In this document: in pieces, positions 45,890-58,414 of the stretch
Numbering within the stretch: the first letter of the stretch is position 1
Layout: each line of letters starts with the position of its first letter
Assembly: GCF_963576615.1 (NCBI RefSeq)
Contig: NC_088717.1
Span: 52,739,026-52,803,025 of the forward strand
Source of the DNA: Watersipora subatra
Taxonomy: Eukaryota; Bryozoa; Gymnolaemata; Cheilostomatida; Watersiporidae
Reading direction: 5' to 3'
Length of the DNA stretch: 64,000 nt
Notes under the pieces: generated by a model
Told to the model about the DNA's origin: nothing
The model's input: only the letters and a program-made list of their open reading frames with translations
The model's database searches: none
Program-made: the position numbers and the translations under genes

Positions 45890-47335
45890 AACTGAACTAT
45901 GAACATCACAAGCTTAATAATGGTTTTGCTTGAGCCTGAGTGTTTTAACTGCAATGAAGTTTCATTAATTTTAATCTTGGTTAAATTTGGTTACATTTTA
46001 AATCCATCTTGTGTAAATTTGAATAAACTCAATTCAAAGTTAGCTATTCAATTTGAGTATACAGCTAAACTAGATGAATATTCAGGGTTACCGGGTAATA
46101 AATAAGTCTTTGCACAAAAAGCTTATTTTTATTTAATATATACAACATTTGCTATTTTAACTTTTAAAGTTCATATCGTAAAAAAGTGTTTTTGTGCACA
46201 GTTCAAATAAATTAAAAGAAAAAATAGACAACAAGTGCATGAAGTGTTTGTATAAAAAAAGTTACTGTTGCAGCAGAAGTTCACTATGTTCAAAGTTTTG
46301 AGGGCCAATGATACTGGTACCTCTCAATACTGGTATAAGCGTAAAAATGAGATATTGGACTTTCTTTGACAACCACCCTAAAAAAGAACAACCTATGATA
46401 CTCTGCAGTACATAAGATTTTGTCAATTGAAAGCTAAAAATAGCAAAACAAAGATTGATCTGATCATGACAAAACTGTTTGTTGTGACCACAGTAACCTA
46501 AAGGTTCAAACACACTAGGCAATTTTATTACATGCATCAAGAGGAGCGCGGAGATATCTAAACTGGCGTGTGCCTTAACCCACTTGAGCAATTCACCAGC
46601 GAACCAATACGTTGGCAGGCTCACAAACTGCCAATAAAACTCGGTAATATTAGCTTCTTTAGAGTTTTTAATAAATTTAAGTCAATAAGGCGCTGTCTAG
46701 GTCGCGACGTAAACAAATTTTTATTGTTATTAGGCTTATCTCACTTTCATGAATTGTTCACTAAAAGAAGACATAAGAAAAAAATGCAATTTTTTATGAT
46801 TTTTATATATAGTTCACTTTATAGTGGTTTTTTATATTAATTATAATAAACACTTACTATTCTCAAGATGATCAACATGCGCAATTATTGACTCCCAGGT
46901 GTTGGTTTTTACAGGGTTTCTTTGTAATTCTTGTGTACTGTGTTGTACAGGAGTGTGTGTGCCCTTATTAAATTTATGAAAAATTTAGTGTTCGTTTTGA
47001 TGCTGCTTCAATCGTAACAAAATAGCAAATTGTTGTTGTTGCTGTATGTTGGTGAACATCGATACGAAAAATTTCTTAGCCATATAATTGCATTCCAGAA
47101 AAAACGAGCTAATCAAAATGCATCTCGTGTGTGATAACATTGTGTTAACGAATGCTTTATGCCATCAAGAGTTATACCAAAAATGATGGTTAGATTATTG
47201 CCTTTCAGGCATCAGAAGTGCCCAAATAAAAGCAGCAAAACTTATAGCATTTATAATAAGTTGCATTATTCCTATTGCTTGTCAGTATACTTGTGCCCAT
47301 GTGTAGGCAATACTTGAGACATAAGTAGTATGTTT
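45890..47335. other. No supported gene
   Basis: Contains a 120-codon minus-strand frame at 46262-46624 without a recognisable motif or splice support. The composition gives no help. Left as unexplained spacer. Confidence 0.35.
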
Positions 47336-48040
47336 CTTACCAAGAGGCAGCTTCTAGAATCTGTAACTCAACCAGCACAGTCAGCGCCTCCAAACTGAGG
47401 TGAAGAATTAGTAAGACTTCTGCTTCTTATCTGGGAACCTGTATTACATGTCACTGGACATGTCATACTGACATTAGTCCACTGACATCACTGAGTGTAT
47501 CATTCATTGAGGGCACAGTTTGCCTGCTAGGATAAACATTGTATGAGTAAGTATGCAATTTTTCAAAAGAAGTTGCTAAAAAGTTATATTAATATTACAA
47601 AAACTTAAAAATATACCCACCTGTACTTAAACATTAAAAATGCTTGTAAACTAGATAGACTTATAAAATTAAGTCAAGCCTCTGTAACAGGGTAGTACTC
47701 ATACGTATATTCTATTATGCCTGTTTTATAATAATTTTTTATTATAATAAACAAGGCTTTTTTGCACTCAATTAAACTTTTATAAAGTATCATTATCATT
47801 TTACTCATGCTATGTGAACATAATACAATCCACCTTATTTTATAACTTTAGTATATTTACTTACAGGTACACCTGGGCAGAGACCAGTTTCACTTTGAGG
47901 TGGAGTTGCAGTGCAAACAAAAGTGCAGGCTCCTCTTGTTCCAGTTCGTCGAGCTGTTGAACCACAAGTAGCACTGCATCCACTCCAGTTGCTCCATGGT
48001 GGACATGTGCATCTTTGTTGTGTTGCTGTGGTCATTGTTG

Positions 48041-48060
48041 TAGTAGTAGTAGTAGTAGTA

Positions 48061-48120
<60 letters not shown>

Positions 48121-48135
48121 CAGTAGTAGTAGTAC

Positions 48136-48200
<65 letters not shown>

Positions 48201-48222
48201 CTAGTAGTAGTAGTAGTACTAG
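48041..48222. repeat. TAG/CTA trinucleotide expansion in the Thr hinge
   Basis: About 60 repeats of tag, coding on the minus strand for threonine with rare Ser and Ala. The intact paralogue has only about 17 Thr/Ser codons here. A slip at gtagtatag (48055-48063) changes the frame. Confidence 0.9.
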
Positions 48223-49400
48223 TTGTAGTGGTTGAACAGGGAGCTACCATGACTGATATCCTAAAGTTACTTTGGCCATTAACTGAGCAATAGTTTACAT
48301 ATCCATTACACTGAGCCATGCTACTGGTATATCTGGTGTTTGAAATTTCTCCATCTACAAATAGTTAAAATGGATAAGGATTGCGCAAACTCACATCAAA
48401 TAATATTCTGCTTGGTAGTTTCTTCTATTTAAATAATTCACTTACTGGAAGGGTTGTTAGTATCCGCCTCACTGACAGTTTCAAAGCTATACATAAAGCC
48501 TCCAACAACATCATCCCAAAAGGTGTGACCAACTTTGACGCTCGTAACTGAACCAAAATCTGAAAAATACAAATGCAAAGTGTTTTAGCTCTCTACTATA
48601 AGTTGCATCAATGTTCGACATATTGCAGCAACTAACATTAACTGCTTGACTAACCTAAAAACTCTAAATTTCAGTTCTAAGCTTTAGCTTGATAAGATAA
48701 AACTAACAAATTTGAGTCATTAACTTGAAAAAATTCTGCTCTAAAGTATAATTTTCCTCCAAAGCATGCTTTTTATGTTTTTATTTTTAATATTGTTTGG
48801 TACTTTAATGCTTAGTAAATTATTAAACCTAAAGTAGAATATTGAAGAGTTTTTTAAGAAAAACATAATGAAGAAAGTTTAACACTTCTATTATTTGTAC
48901 AGCCGTTTTAAGAAATGCAGACTTTTAAAATATTTAAAGTTTTTGTATCAGTAAATCGACAGCTGCTTATTTTGACTGTTTTTTAAATTTCACAAATTTT
49001 TTCGCTTTTCATAAATTGAGGTAATTGGTTTATTTAAAAACTTGAGCGATAACAGCAGATGCTATGTTTCTTCTAATGCAAATTGTATTTAGCTTTTTTA
49101 TTTTAATTTTTAATTAGCTTTAATTGATTGATGATAAAATCTACATCTGTTAAAAAATCAACCTAGCTCTATTTGCTTTTTTATCTAAAAAGTTGTGTAA
49201 ACATTGCTTATCCTTCTTTTAATAATTACAACTACTCTGAACTGCAAAAATTAATAAACTTTAATGATTTGCGATTTGGGATTTGGGATTTTTTTTTATC
49301 AACAAAATTAGTTGAGCAAAAGAAAAAAGCTGGAAGAGTGATGAAGCCCATAATACGCAATAGCATAGCTAGTCATGGCGTTGGGTTTGTCGTCATCAGT

Positions 49401-49881
49401 TTATTCACATGTTAAAAGATACAACCTGAGTTCTCTCTTGAAACTGGCCACCTTCTCTATGCCTTTGATAGACTTAGGGAGTTGATTCCAAAAAATGGCT
49501 TGTTGGAAATCCAACCTGCGATGGCCTGCCCGAGAAGAAGATTGTGGTAGATTTAGACAGAAATTTGATAATCGGGTTTGATGTATTGTGTTAGGGATGT
49601 AATTACAGTCAAATTCTTGATAAGCTAAAAGTATAATGCGATATGAATATAGTGAATTGATAGGTAGTATGGATGATGATTTGAAAAGAGGTTTGGTGTG
49701 GGTGAGGTTTTTTGTGGATGTTCCTTATCATGCGTTTTTGAAGTTTTATTAAATTTGTAAGATGGGTGGGAGGTGCACTGCCCCATGCCTCAATGCAGTA
49801 TGAAAGTTTAAAATTAACCTTGGAATTGTATAATAAAAGCAGAGGCTTGCGCGGTAAATATTCAGTACTAATACGTTTCAC
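49401..49881 (-). mobile_element. LINE reverse transcriptase C-terminal fragment
   Basis: Minus strand reads LLLLYNSKVNFKLSYCIEAW then GSAPPTHLTNLIKLQKRMIR. After a frame change it reads LDFQQAIFWNQLPKSIKG and FKRELRLYLLTCE, TAA at 49401. These are the thumb and C-terminal motifs of Jockey/CR1-like retrotransposon proteins (YCIEAWG, LQKR-x-IR, WNxLP). It is 5'-truncated and frameshifted, hence dead, and sits in an intron of the TSP1 pseudogene. Confidence 0.75.
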
Positions 49882-50599
49882 TCAGTTTTAGTTAAAAAGA
49901 ATAGAAACAAATTTGAATATGTGAATTTAAGTTTGAACTGAATCTCTAAATTATTTTTACATAATTACATGTAAACATGACATCAGATAATTTTACTAAC
50001 ATTTCAGTAACTCATTATTCTAAATACACGTAATTGCTCTATGAAACAAATTAAGCGCTTCTATCATTGTGTTGATAATGTTTTTGCTTTTTGTACAGTG
50101 GTTCTCAAAGTTTTTAAAGGTTATTGAATGCAAAGATTTTCTATTCACCATATTTTCAAATGAGACTAGCATTAAAGCTATGATTTTGATGTACTTATCT
50201 CTAACCTTGTTTTAGCTTCATAGAAGCATTGATTCAGTCTAAATACATGTATTACTGTAATACTGTATAACAAGCACAATGCTTGTGTTTGGGTAAAGAA
50301 GTAACAGGTCTTTTGACAGCCGTGAACTAAACATATGATTAGCATTAACCTTGGTAATGCTTTTAAATGACATATTTACCATTCATGCAGCAGATTTGTA
50401 ACAAGACTGATTCAGACCCATTGGTGTACTATCAAATTTTGTGCATGAAACAAGATCTTCCCATCTAATACAGATGTTTCTCTGACCGGCGCTATTATAG
50501 TCAGTCTCACTATATTGAATGCAATTTTGAATCGGAAGACATGTGTCAATGGAATCAACAAACACGAATCATATATAGTAAATAAGTAAATTTCATATC

Positions 50600-50995
50600 A
50601 CTGCTAGATTTATTTAAAGCTGAAAGAATTAATAGACACATTTAAACTGTCTAAGGCATCTACTCAGGACTATCCTGTACTCAGAGCCCATGTGTAAATC
50701 CATGTTTGCCTATTAGTAAGTCAATTATCGATCTATCATTGAGCATACGCCAAAATTTGTCATGATTCAGTTTCCTTCTTTGAGAGTTTTTATCTACCAG
50801 CTTATTTCCATCAGTGATAGCACTCTGCTTTAAAAAAGAAGCACAACTCCAAATATAAAAATAGCAGTATATTTATAGTTTTAATCAACAATAGATAATA
50901 GGTGAATGATAAATAAATAATGACATTTGTAGCAAAGCAACTTTGGTTCCGTGATATAGGTGATGATTAAGTTATACGCCGCGATTTATTTACTT
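50600..50995. other. No gene seen
   Basis: Position where the TSP1 pseudogene would be expected to have its signal-peptide exons and promoter. No similarity to those of the intact gene is visible. Confidence 0.4.
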
Positions 50996-50999
50996 AAAA

Positions 51000-51309
51000 A
51001 TCCTTTTAGTGTGAATGCAATAGTTCGCAAAAGCGTATCAATTTTACCACTGCTCATCAACACACTCATAAATTTGTAGCGAGCTTTAATATTATCATTG
51101 GTCGAAACATGAGATCAGCTAGTTCTACCAGAACTTGTTTCGACCAATGATAATATTAAAGCTCGCTACAAATTTATGAGTTAATTGATGAGCAACTGTA
51201 AAGTTGATACGCTTTTGCAAACTATTGCATCCGCACTAAAAGGATCCTACTTCTTTGTAGCTTTGAGATCAGCTAGTTCTACCAGAACTAAGCTACAAAG
51301 AAGTAGGAT
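51000..51309. repeat. Double foldback with identical loops
   Basis: Hairpin 1: arms 51000-51108 and 51137-51245 (109 bp each; the inner 50 bp perfect, about ten mismatches outside), loop 51109-51136. Hairpin 2: arms 51244-51263 and 51290-51309 (20 bp, perfect), loop 51264-51289. Both loops share the same 26 bases, tgagatcagctagttctacc then agaact. The unrelated arms around a common core suggest a foldback or hairpin-making event. Confidence 0.85.
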
Positions 51310-51915
51310 AATCTGTGGCACTATGGACAACTACATGTACAATAGCATGCGGTATCATGCCTGACTGGAAGTTTACAGCGATGGAAAATGTGTAGAATTT
51401 TTTTCTACGTTAGACTGTTCACGGAGAGTATCATTGGCAAAGAATGGTCGGTCCACCCTAAAGAAATGTGTTTCACACGCCACTAATCAAAACACCAGAG
51501 CTAGCGTGGATTACCACAAGATTATCTTCTTCCGTTATAAATCTTTCTAATCCCCATTAAGCAGTATATTTGTGGCTTATTAATCTAATATGGGTGTGCT
51601 AAGAGAGTCCTGATTCTCCTCTTTATCAGAGTAAAGATTCCCTCGAGCATTATACCCTCAGTGCTTCTTCTGCACTGGCCGTCTCTTGCCCTCCTGACGA
51701 GTCACTCAATGTGTTTTTTATTTTACAACTTGACCTGGAACCAGTTAGCTAATAAATGATGTCATGCAAGTTTCGTAAGAAAATCAAGGTTGTACTTTGA
51801 TTACTGGATATTGTGACTGCAGATTCAGCATTAGTACCAATTTTCCAACTTCTAATGTACAAATTTATTATTGCATTAAAACAGAGTGCACAACTCCAAT
51901 ATCAATACTAACACT
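51310..51915. other. No gene seen
   Basis: Less AT-rich than its surroundings from about 51320 to 51720, but no frame or known motif was recognised. It may be part of a repeat. Confidence 0.35.
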
Positions 51916-51919
51916 GGAT

Positions 51920-52440
51920 TTAACTTTAGAGATCAACTTGCATAAATTTTGGAAGATTTCACCAGAAGATTTAGTTATTTTGCTATCATTTGAGATTGTT
52001 TTTGATGTTTGAGGTCATCTGACATCCAAGATGTTTCAAGATTCAAATCTCCAAAAACTTTGTCGAGATTAAAAGCCTCAGAAGAAAGGTATGTACAAAA
52101 TGATGTCACCAATTGTTATCGTTGCGATGGTTGACACTGACTATCGCAATCAAGTCGCCTCTTTAATCTCTTTAATCAGTCAATCTCTTTCCAACTATAG
52201 ACATCATAATTGGACTTTCAGTTGATTTGAGCATTTTCAGCGTGATTATGTTTTATCAACAGCGTGATTATGTTTTATCAATTTTAATCTTAAAACATCT
52301 TGGCTGTGAGATCACCTCAAATATTAAAAACAATCTCAAATGATAAAAAATACCAATACTTTCTGATAAAATTTACTAGTGTTTTGCAAGTTGATCTGCA
52401 ACATTGATGCAGGGATGATTTTATGTGGTACCTTGAGATT
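51920..52440. repeat. Dispersed repeat, head-to-head inverted pair
   Basis: The plus copy 51920-52135 (gatgtttgaggtcatctgac, gatgtttcaagattc, caaaatgatgtcacc) faces a minus copy at about 52255-52440 (aaacatcttggctgtgagat, ccaatactttctgataaa). The spacer has a 26-bp direct repeat of agcgtgattatgttttatca. Confidence 0.6.
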
Positions 52441-52449
52441 AAAAACAAC

Positions 52450-55380
52450 TTTACATGAAATTTATCACAAACATCAAATATTGCTGCTTTTACTTATGTT
52501 CTGCATTTTTTACTGGTGTCGGCAATTGAATAATTAAGTAAAAGAAAGATAATGTAAAATCTATTAAAAATTAACATATAAAACTTATCCATGATTTAAA
52601 TCTCAGTGTTGACCTTGATATTTTTCTATTAACCTCATTAGAGTCAAACAACTCAAGGATTTTATTATTTCTATTGTGCAGCTTCTAATTTCTAATCTTT
52701 TACTATTTAATATCAAAGTAATTCCTAAAAGTCCCATAAAGAAAATTATAAGAAAATTTTTGCAAAAAAAATAATTTTTACATTTGTCTCAAAATGTCTG
52801 AAAACAAATAACTTAATAAAATACGATGTACCTTCTCAGAAGTAGAATACAGCTCATTCATGCAATGTGTATAAGGGTATATTTACAGTATCACTGTTTT
52901 GGGTACTTTACAAAAAACATGATAATTTAATACGAATTGTGGTGTAAATACTATAGCGTTTCAAGTTTAGTAAGATTGAATTTACCAACTGTGAGAACTG
53001 TAGATTAAAGTGTGAACATTTCTGACTCATTTGCTTTTAATTATTATGCCAAAAAAATAAATATCTTATTGATGTAATGCTACAGATTATAACAGCTATA
53101 GCAGTATACCTAAACTTACAGGAGAGCTCCCAATAGTTTTGATTTAGTAAATTACATTTCATATTAATCAATAAATTATAAAGCTAAACTAAATTTGGTC
53201 AGAAGAGTATAAAAAATTTTGGTCAAGCTGGCATCAGTACATCAGTCCAAATTGGTAAATTACCAAAACGCAACTGCTAGTCTAAAGCCATCTATAGTGT
53301 GCTACTAAGCTATAACTAAGTTGATTTGTTCAGCATCTACGAGATAGGCTCACTCAATTCCAAAACACCGACACTGTAAGACAAACTCTCAATAGAACCA
53401 AACGTTGAGAAAATTTGAAAGAATCTTTTATTTTCAACCTTGCCTAATAATGTGCAGATTAATTTCTACTTGCAAGTATTGGTTGCTCCGCTTGTTGAGC
53501 CAACACATTTGTTTCTCAGTATAATTAACAATAAGTTTTTCAACAAATTAAATTGGGTGTATTTTCAACAAATTAAATTGGTTGTATTTTCAACAAATTA
53601 AAGTGCATATACATGTAAGTGGTTGTGCACGTATTTTCATTTTGTAAAAGATTGGATTGTAAAATTCAAACATATAATCTACTTATGCACTTACCGCATA
53701 CACTTATAATAAGTAAACTGTAGCTATGGCCCTACAAGGGTTCAATCACCTTGATGATAGACTTACAGAATTTTTAGGACATGCTATAACCTCAGAAGAC
53801 TTTTCTTTAGGAAGTCTGATGGCGCAGGGTTTTAGTTCCTTTGTTAGGTCAACAGTATGGTTCTAATAAATGATATCTGTGCCATCTTGGTTGTACCACC
53901 AAGATGTATCATTTGTCAGGAGCTGTAATGGTGGATTATAAAGTTATGGTTGCCATTTAGCGAGCGTCACAGATGACTAAAACTGAAAATCCTCTCAGAT
54001 AATTGGCATAAATCAAAAAATTATCTTACAATTATATATTCGGATTAAGGATCCTACCGCTTTTGAAACTGCTTAGTTTGGGATTAATAAGAGTCAGCTC
54101 AGCAAACCCTATTATAAGCCGTTTGCTAGTTAATACTTTACATGCGTAATTCTACTGATTCAGCCACGCAAGCTACTTCCAAGAATGTGTAAAGCCAGTT
54201 GTAAGGACACACGACTACCTTACTGTTGCTTCTAACATAATATTAAAGCTTTGCCCAATCTGGCAAAGCTTTGTCATGATATTTATCCTCTAGTTGGTAG
54301 CTAAAATCTAGCATTAGACTAATGAAATAAAAAATGATTACTGTTGTTACAGAGCAGGTCGTATCTCAGTACAGACATCCTTCATGCTATTTTTATGGTA
54401 GATGTAAAATTTATAGATAAGAAGTTAAAGGTTAAGAAACTAAGCTGTATGTTTAACAAGAGAGTTAACAACAAGCTTTTGAAAGCCGGTAGAACACTGT
54501 TTACCAGCTCATATATTTTAATATTAATTTATTGTATTTTAACTGTTTATCTTCTCAGTAAAACAGAGGAATCAACAAAGTTCATGCAAGTATATTTCAT
54601 CCTTTACAAGAACTATTATTAAAGGTATAAGTTTATCTAATACTTGGTATAAGCGCTAACTTGACCACAAAATCACATCGGTTGTAATCAGTATGATTGG
54701 ATGCTATCTTGCTGGCAAAACTTGCAGAATTAATTTCATGGGTATTTAAAAGATGTTGCTAATAACAGGATGATAGCTCTAGAAGTGTATGTTAAAATAA
54801 TTTCAAGAACATACTGCTAGTGCATGGGGTTCTTTTTCATTTGAGCTTACAATAAATTCTATTTATGCTGCTATCTTTGTATTTCTCTTTCACCATTTTT
54901 AGTATTTTCAAAAGAATTAAATTGATACAGTTATTATAATTTTGACCAAAGTTACTTACTTAAATATAATAATAATATAAGTAGCTTTTACATCTACCAT
55001 ACAGAGTATCATTTTGTATCATTATATAGGCCTATGTAAAGGTTTTTGTGTTCTTATAATAAAATATTCAGATACTGAAGTAAGCAGATAATATATATTC
55101 AGATAATACAATTTATAAACCAAATGTTTATGTGAGCACTGTCTATCTAGATATATAGCGCCTTATATGAGTATAAAAATGTATGATTTACTAAAACATG
55201 TACTTGTTCGTTTCTCAACAAAGGGAACTCAAGCTTTGCAGTTAGTCAGTTCACTGAACTTAGAAGCAGTGTGATATGCAAAGTCTGTAAAACGGTTCAG
55301 CAATTTAATCTACTTGCAAATAAATTATTTGATATAAGATATGAGAAAACTACACAGTTAAAAAATAACTGCGCAGCAGT
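52450..55380. other. No supported gene; small tandem repeat
   Basis: AT-rich. Three copies of a 25-bp unit (ttttcaacaaattaaattgg) lie at 53533-53606. The 92-codon frame at 54344-54622 has one hydrophobic stretch but no splice or start context that convinces. Confidence 0.35.
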
Positions 55381-55384
55381 TATT

Positions 55385-55560
55385 TTTTAACTAAAGGTTT
55401 TCAACTGAAGGTTATTTTTTAAAGGTTGCTTATGTTGATAAGCAACATACTTTTTTACTAAAGGTTTTTAACTAAAGGTTACTTTTTTAAAGGTTGCTTA
55501 TGTTGATAAGCAGCAGCTTATCAACATAAGCAACCTTTAAAAAAAAAACCTTTAAAAGCA
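55385..55560. repeat. Tandem duplication ending in a perfect 29-bp hairpin
   Basis: Two direct copies of about 65 bp (aaaggttgcttatgttgata in each). The second runs into a perfect inverted repeat: 55483-55511 against 55516-55544 with only agca between. Confidence 0.8.
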
Positions 55561-55911
55561 GCTGAAGCCTTTAGTCACTGTCAGTGTTCTGCTAAAGCTG
55601 ATAAGTTTAAGGACATGCGTCTTCAATAAAACAAACTAGTGCATGCATCTATAAAAAAACTTGTTGACTTTGTATTTTCTTCATTTACTGTGGAACCTTG
55701 TTTGCTCGAGACAAATTAAGATGAGTAGGAAGACTGTGAAGCTGAGAAGTATTGGCTCTGGTAATACCCTAATAATAACTATTATTATCATTATTGTTAT
55801 TTTATTATACTTCAATAAAACACATTGTAGTTTTTTTCTATTTATGGAATATTTAATATAATAAGAGCAGTGTTGCTATCTGTAGTGCTAAGGAGCTTTG
55901 GGAAAAAATTG

Positions 55912-55990
55912 CCTTGCACAGAATTAAACTCCTATGCTCTGTCTAGCAGTGTGGTGCTCTAACCTTCACCCCACTCGGCCACCTTACCTT
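55912..55990 (-). repeat. tRNA-derived SINE head
   Basis: Minus strand ggtggccgagtggggtgaag holds an exact A-box core (TGGCCGAGTGGGG) and, about 45 bases later, aggagtttaattc, a B box with one mismatch. It resembles a Ser/Leu-type tRNA 5' half. It does not close an acceptor stem, so it is not a working tRNA gene. Confidence 0.55.
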
Positions 55991-56941
55991 TGAAAAATTA
56001 ACTATGAGAGCATTTAGTGGTTACTCATTACAGTCTCTCACGGTAGACGAGACAGCCAAGCGTAATAGTTTAGAATAATACTAACATGTATTTAAAGCTT
56101 TCCAACTTACTAACAGGGCTACAAAAACATGCTCAGAAACATTGTTTTGCTGGATCACTCTAAGGTCTCCCAATTATGTTTTTTTACCAAGTAGCGGTGC
56201 ATATCTGATACTACTACAAACATGTTTAAAGAATGGCTCGTAAAAAACCTTTTGAAAATAACAACTTTTGTTTTAGTGTTACGTCTTGACCACTGATACC
56301 TGTTGCCAACTGTTTATTCACAGAACTAAAAAATAAAAACTCATATATTATGGCTGATCCAGCATTAGTTTGATTATTTCTCAATCTTTCTTTTATAAGC
56401 ACAACATTCAGATTAAAAATGCATTAATATCCGTGACTTCTCAACAGCTGCAGGAAATACTTTGGTAGAAATCATAACATGTCAAAAGCCCACTATAAGT
56501 GATAATGGAGCCTTGGAATTAATATGCTGATAGCTATTGAATAGAATGGCCTGTGTCATTTTTTCATAAAAAAAACTTACATGTGAAACATTATTACTAA
56601 AATTCTATAGAGCTGATGGTTTAAAGGCATAAAGTTGGCATAGCATCACATGTGTATATATGCTAGCATGTCGCTATATAGATATATCTATTAATGTATA
56701 CAAACACACAAATTTATAAATATATACACAGTTAGTATTACTAAAATACTAACTAAAAAAATATTCAAAGAAAAAAAATTTTATAGACTAAAATAATGAT
56801 ATAGGTAAGCGGAAAAAATACTTAGCTATAAGTCACTACAAATCTGATTTCCAAAACAGATCTGTGGTAGATTGGAGGTAAGTATTTTTTCTTCTTACTC
56901 ATTTGGTTATTTACATAACAATGTGGATAAAAATACAGCCA

Positions 56942-57175
56942 GAAAAAAATTGTGTCTGTGTGTGTGCAGGAGTGTGTGTGTGCATGTGTGTACGTATATA
57001 TATATATATATATATATATATGTTTAATACATGCGTATAACTATATATATATATACATGTATATATATGTATACATACGTATAAATGTATATGTACGTAT
57101 ATATGTATATATATGTACATATATTTATATATATACGTAGATATACAATGTATGTACATATATGTATAAATATAT
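56942..57175. repeat. TG / TA-rich microsatellite
   Basis: A (tg)n stretch with variants (56950-56990), then (ta)n and tatgta variants to 57175. Open frames across it (YIYIY) are meaningless. Confidence 0.85.
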
Positions 57176-57179
57176 GACA

Positions 57180-58400
57180 ACTCTAAATATATAACTCTAA
57201 AAGTTGGGTATATTAACACTAGACATTTAGTTCTAAGACTGAAGTTGACTTGTTGCGATCTATAAAAATTTTGCATTTTATCTATTTTAGCAGTTATTAG
57301 AGATATTGTTTGTAGCGTTATTATCATTAATAACAATTGTTATCCCCAGTTCAGCAAGTCATACAAAGCTGCCAGGATACTTTTATGTAACTGGTGATGC
57401 GAAGTCTCAGCGTTTTTCAAGAACTTGTGCCAAAGTAGCTGTTTGAACTTGTGTTGCAATTTGTTTAACTTGTTAAGGCCTATAAAGCGCTGGTTAACGT
57501 AAACGGTTTACGTTGTTTACGTCAGCTAATACAACACATGTCACAGTTTCATTTCCTCTAGCAATAAAGACGTTATGATATGGCAATTAAGATAGCAATC
57601 ATTCTCCAGCGGTAAAAGGCTTATCCTTAGTCATCTGCCTAATCCCGCAAGCTTTGATAAATGTTTAGTTGTATATTGGCGCAGCGTGAGCAGAATTTAA
57701 GTAATAATGTTTTAATCTATGGAACCTGCATTCAAATAAACCATACTTTTTTAGCTGGGCCTCAGTAAGTTAGGCACAGTTCCTAGATTCTGTTTTTCAA
57801 AGTTTCTCTTTGTTTTTTTATTCTTAGATTATTTGGACAAAATCACAAAATTTAAAGTGAACAATCTAGTAAAAGCATACTTTTAGTAGCAGCTGAATAA
57901 GTTGAATGTCCTGTATATTTATCAGTTTAACATTCTCTTAGCAATATTATAGCAAAGGTAATAATTTGGTTCTTTAACATGAAAATAGTAAACAGTTTTT
58001 TGTCTTGGATTACCAACTAACTGCCTCGGCTAAAGCCCATTGCCCCGTCAAGCGAATATTATTTTGATTAATGCAGAGCATTAGAAGTGGCTCATCCACT
58101 ATAGAGAGTTAATCAGGACTTGGATTAACACATGCCATTAGCCTCACTCAATCAGACCTACGAACTGTCTTGACAGAGAGAAGAAACAGCAATATCACTC
58201 TCAGCCAACCTCACTGTAGGCTTTAGTGACATCGGCTACTTAAAAAAAAACAGTTTACGCACACAAAACTTTTGCTTTTTTAAGTGCTCATTTCAACTTT
58301 GCAAAGAATAATGACAAGCTCAAAAGTTATTGCTTTGATATTTTAAAAATCACAAAAAAGCATTAAATAAAATAAAGCCTTTTTTAAAACAGTTGTTTTT
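57180..58400. other. No gene seen
   Basis: AT-rich spacer without recognisable element. Confidence 0.35.
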
Positions 58401-58414
58401 TTGTTTAGAACACA

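Larger units (their letters stand above)
47341..50565 (-). pseudogene. TSP1-family pseudogene (exons 3-6 present, broken)
   Basis: Same order as the intact gene. The exon-3 equivalent, about 50547-50383, reads IQNCIQYSET, NICIRWEDLVSC but has no AG acceptor and ends in an in-frame TGA before the donor. Exon 4: 48559-48446, GGFMYSFETVS, intact. Exon 5: 48354-47865, AQCNGYVNYC, a threonine run enlarged by a trinucleotide repeat, a frame break near 48059, then CPPWSNWSGCSATCG intact in another frame. Exon 6: 47523-47341, with TGA where the intact gene has GGA and a second TGA. No signal-peptide exons or tail exon were found. A LINE fragment sits between exons 3 and 4. Confidence 0.75.

Noticed and set aside
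46262..46624. 120-codon minus-strand frame
   Set aside because: No motif, no splice-site context and no paralogue. A frame this long can occur by chance in 64 kb read six ways. Kept only as a note.
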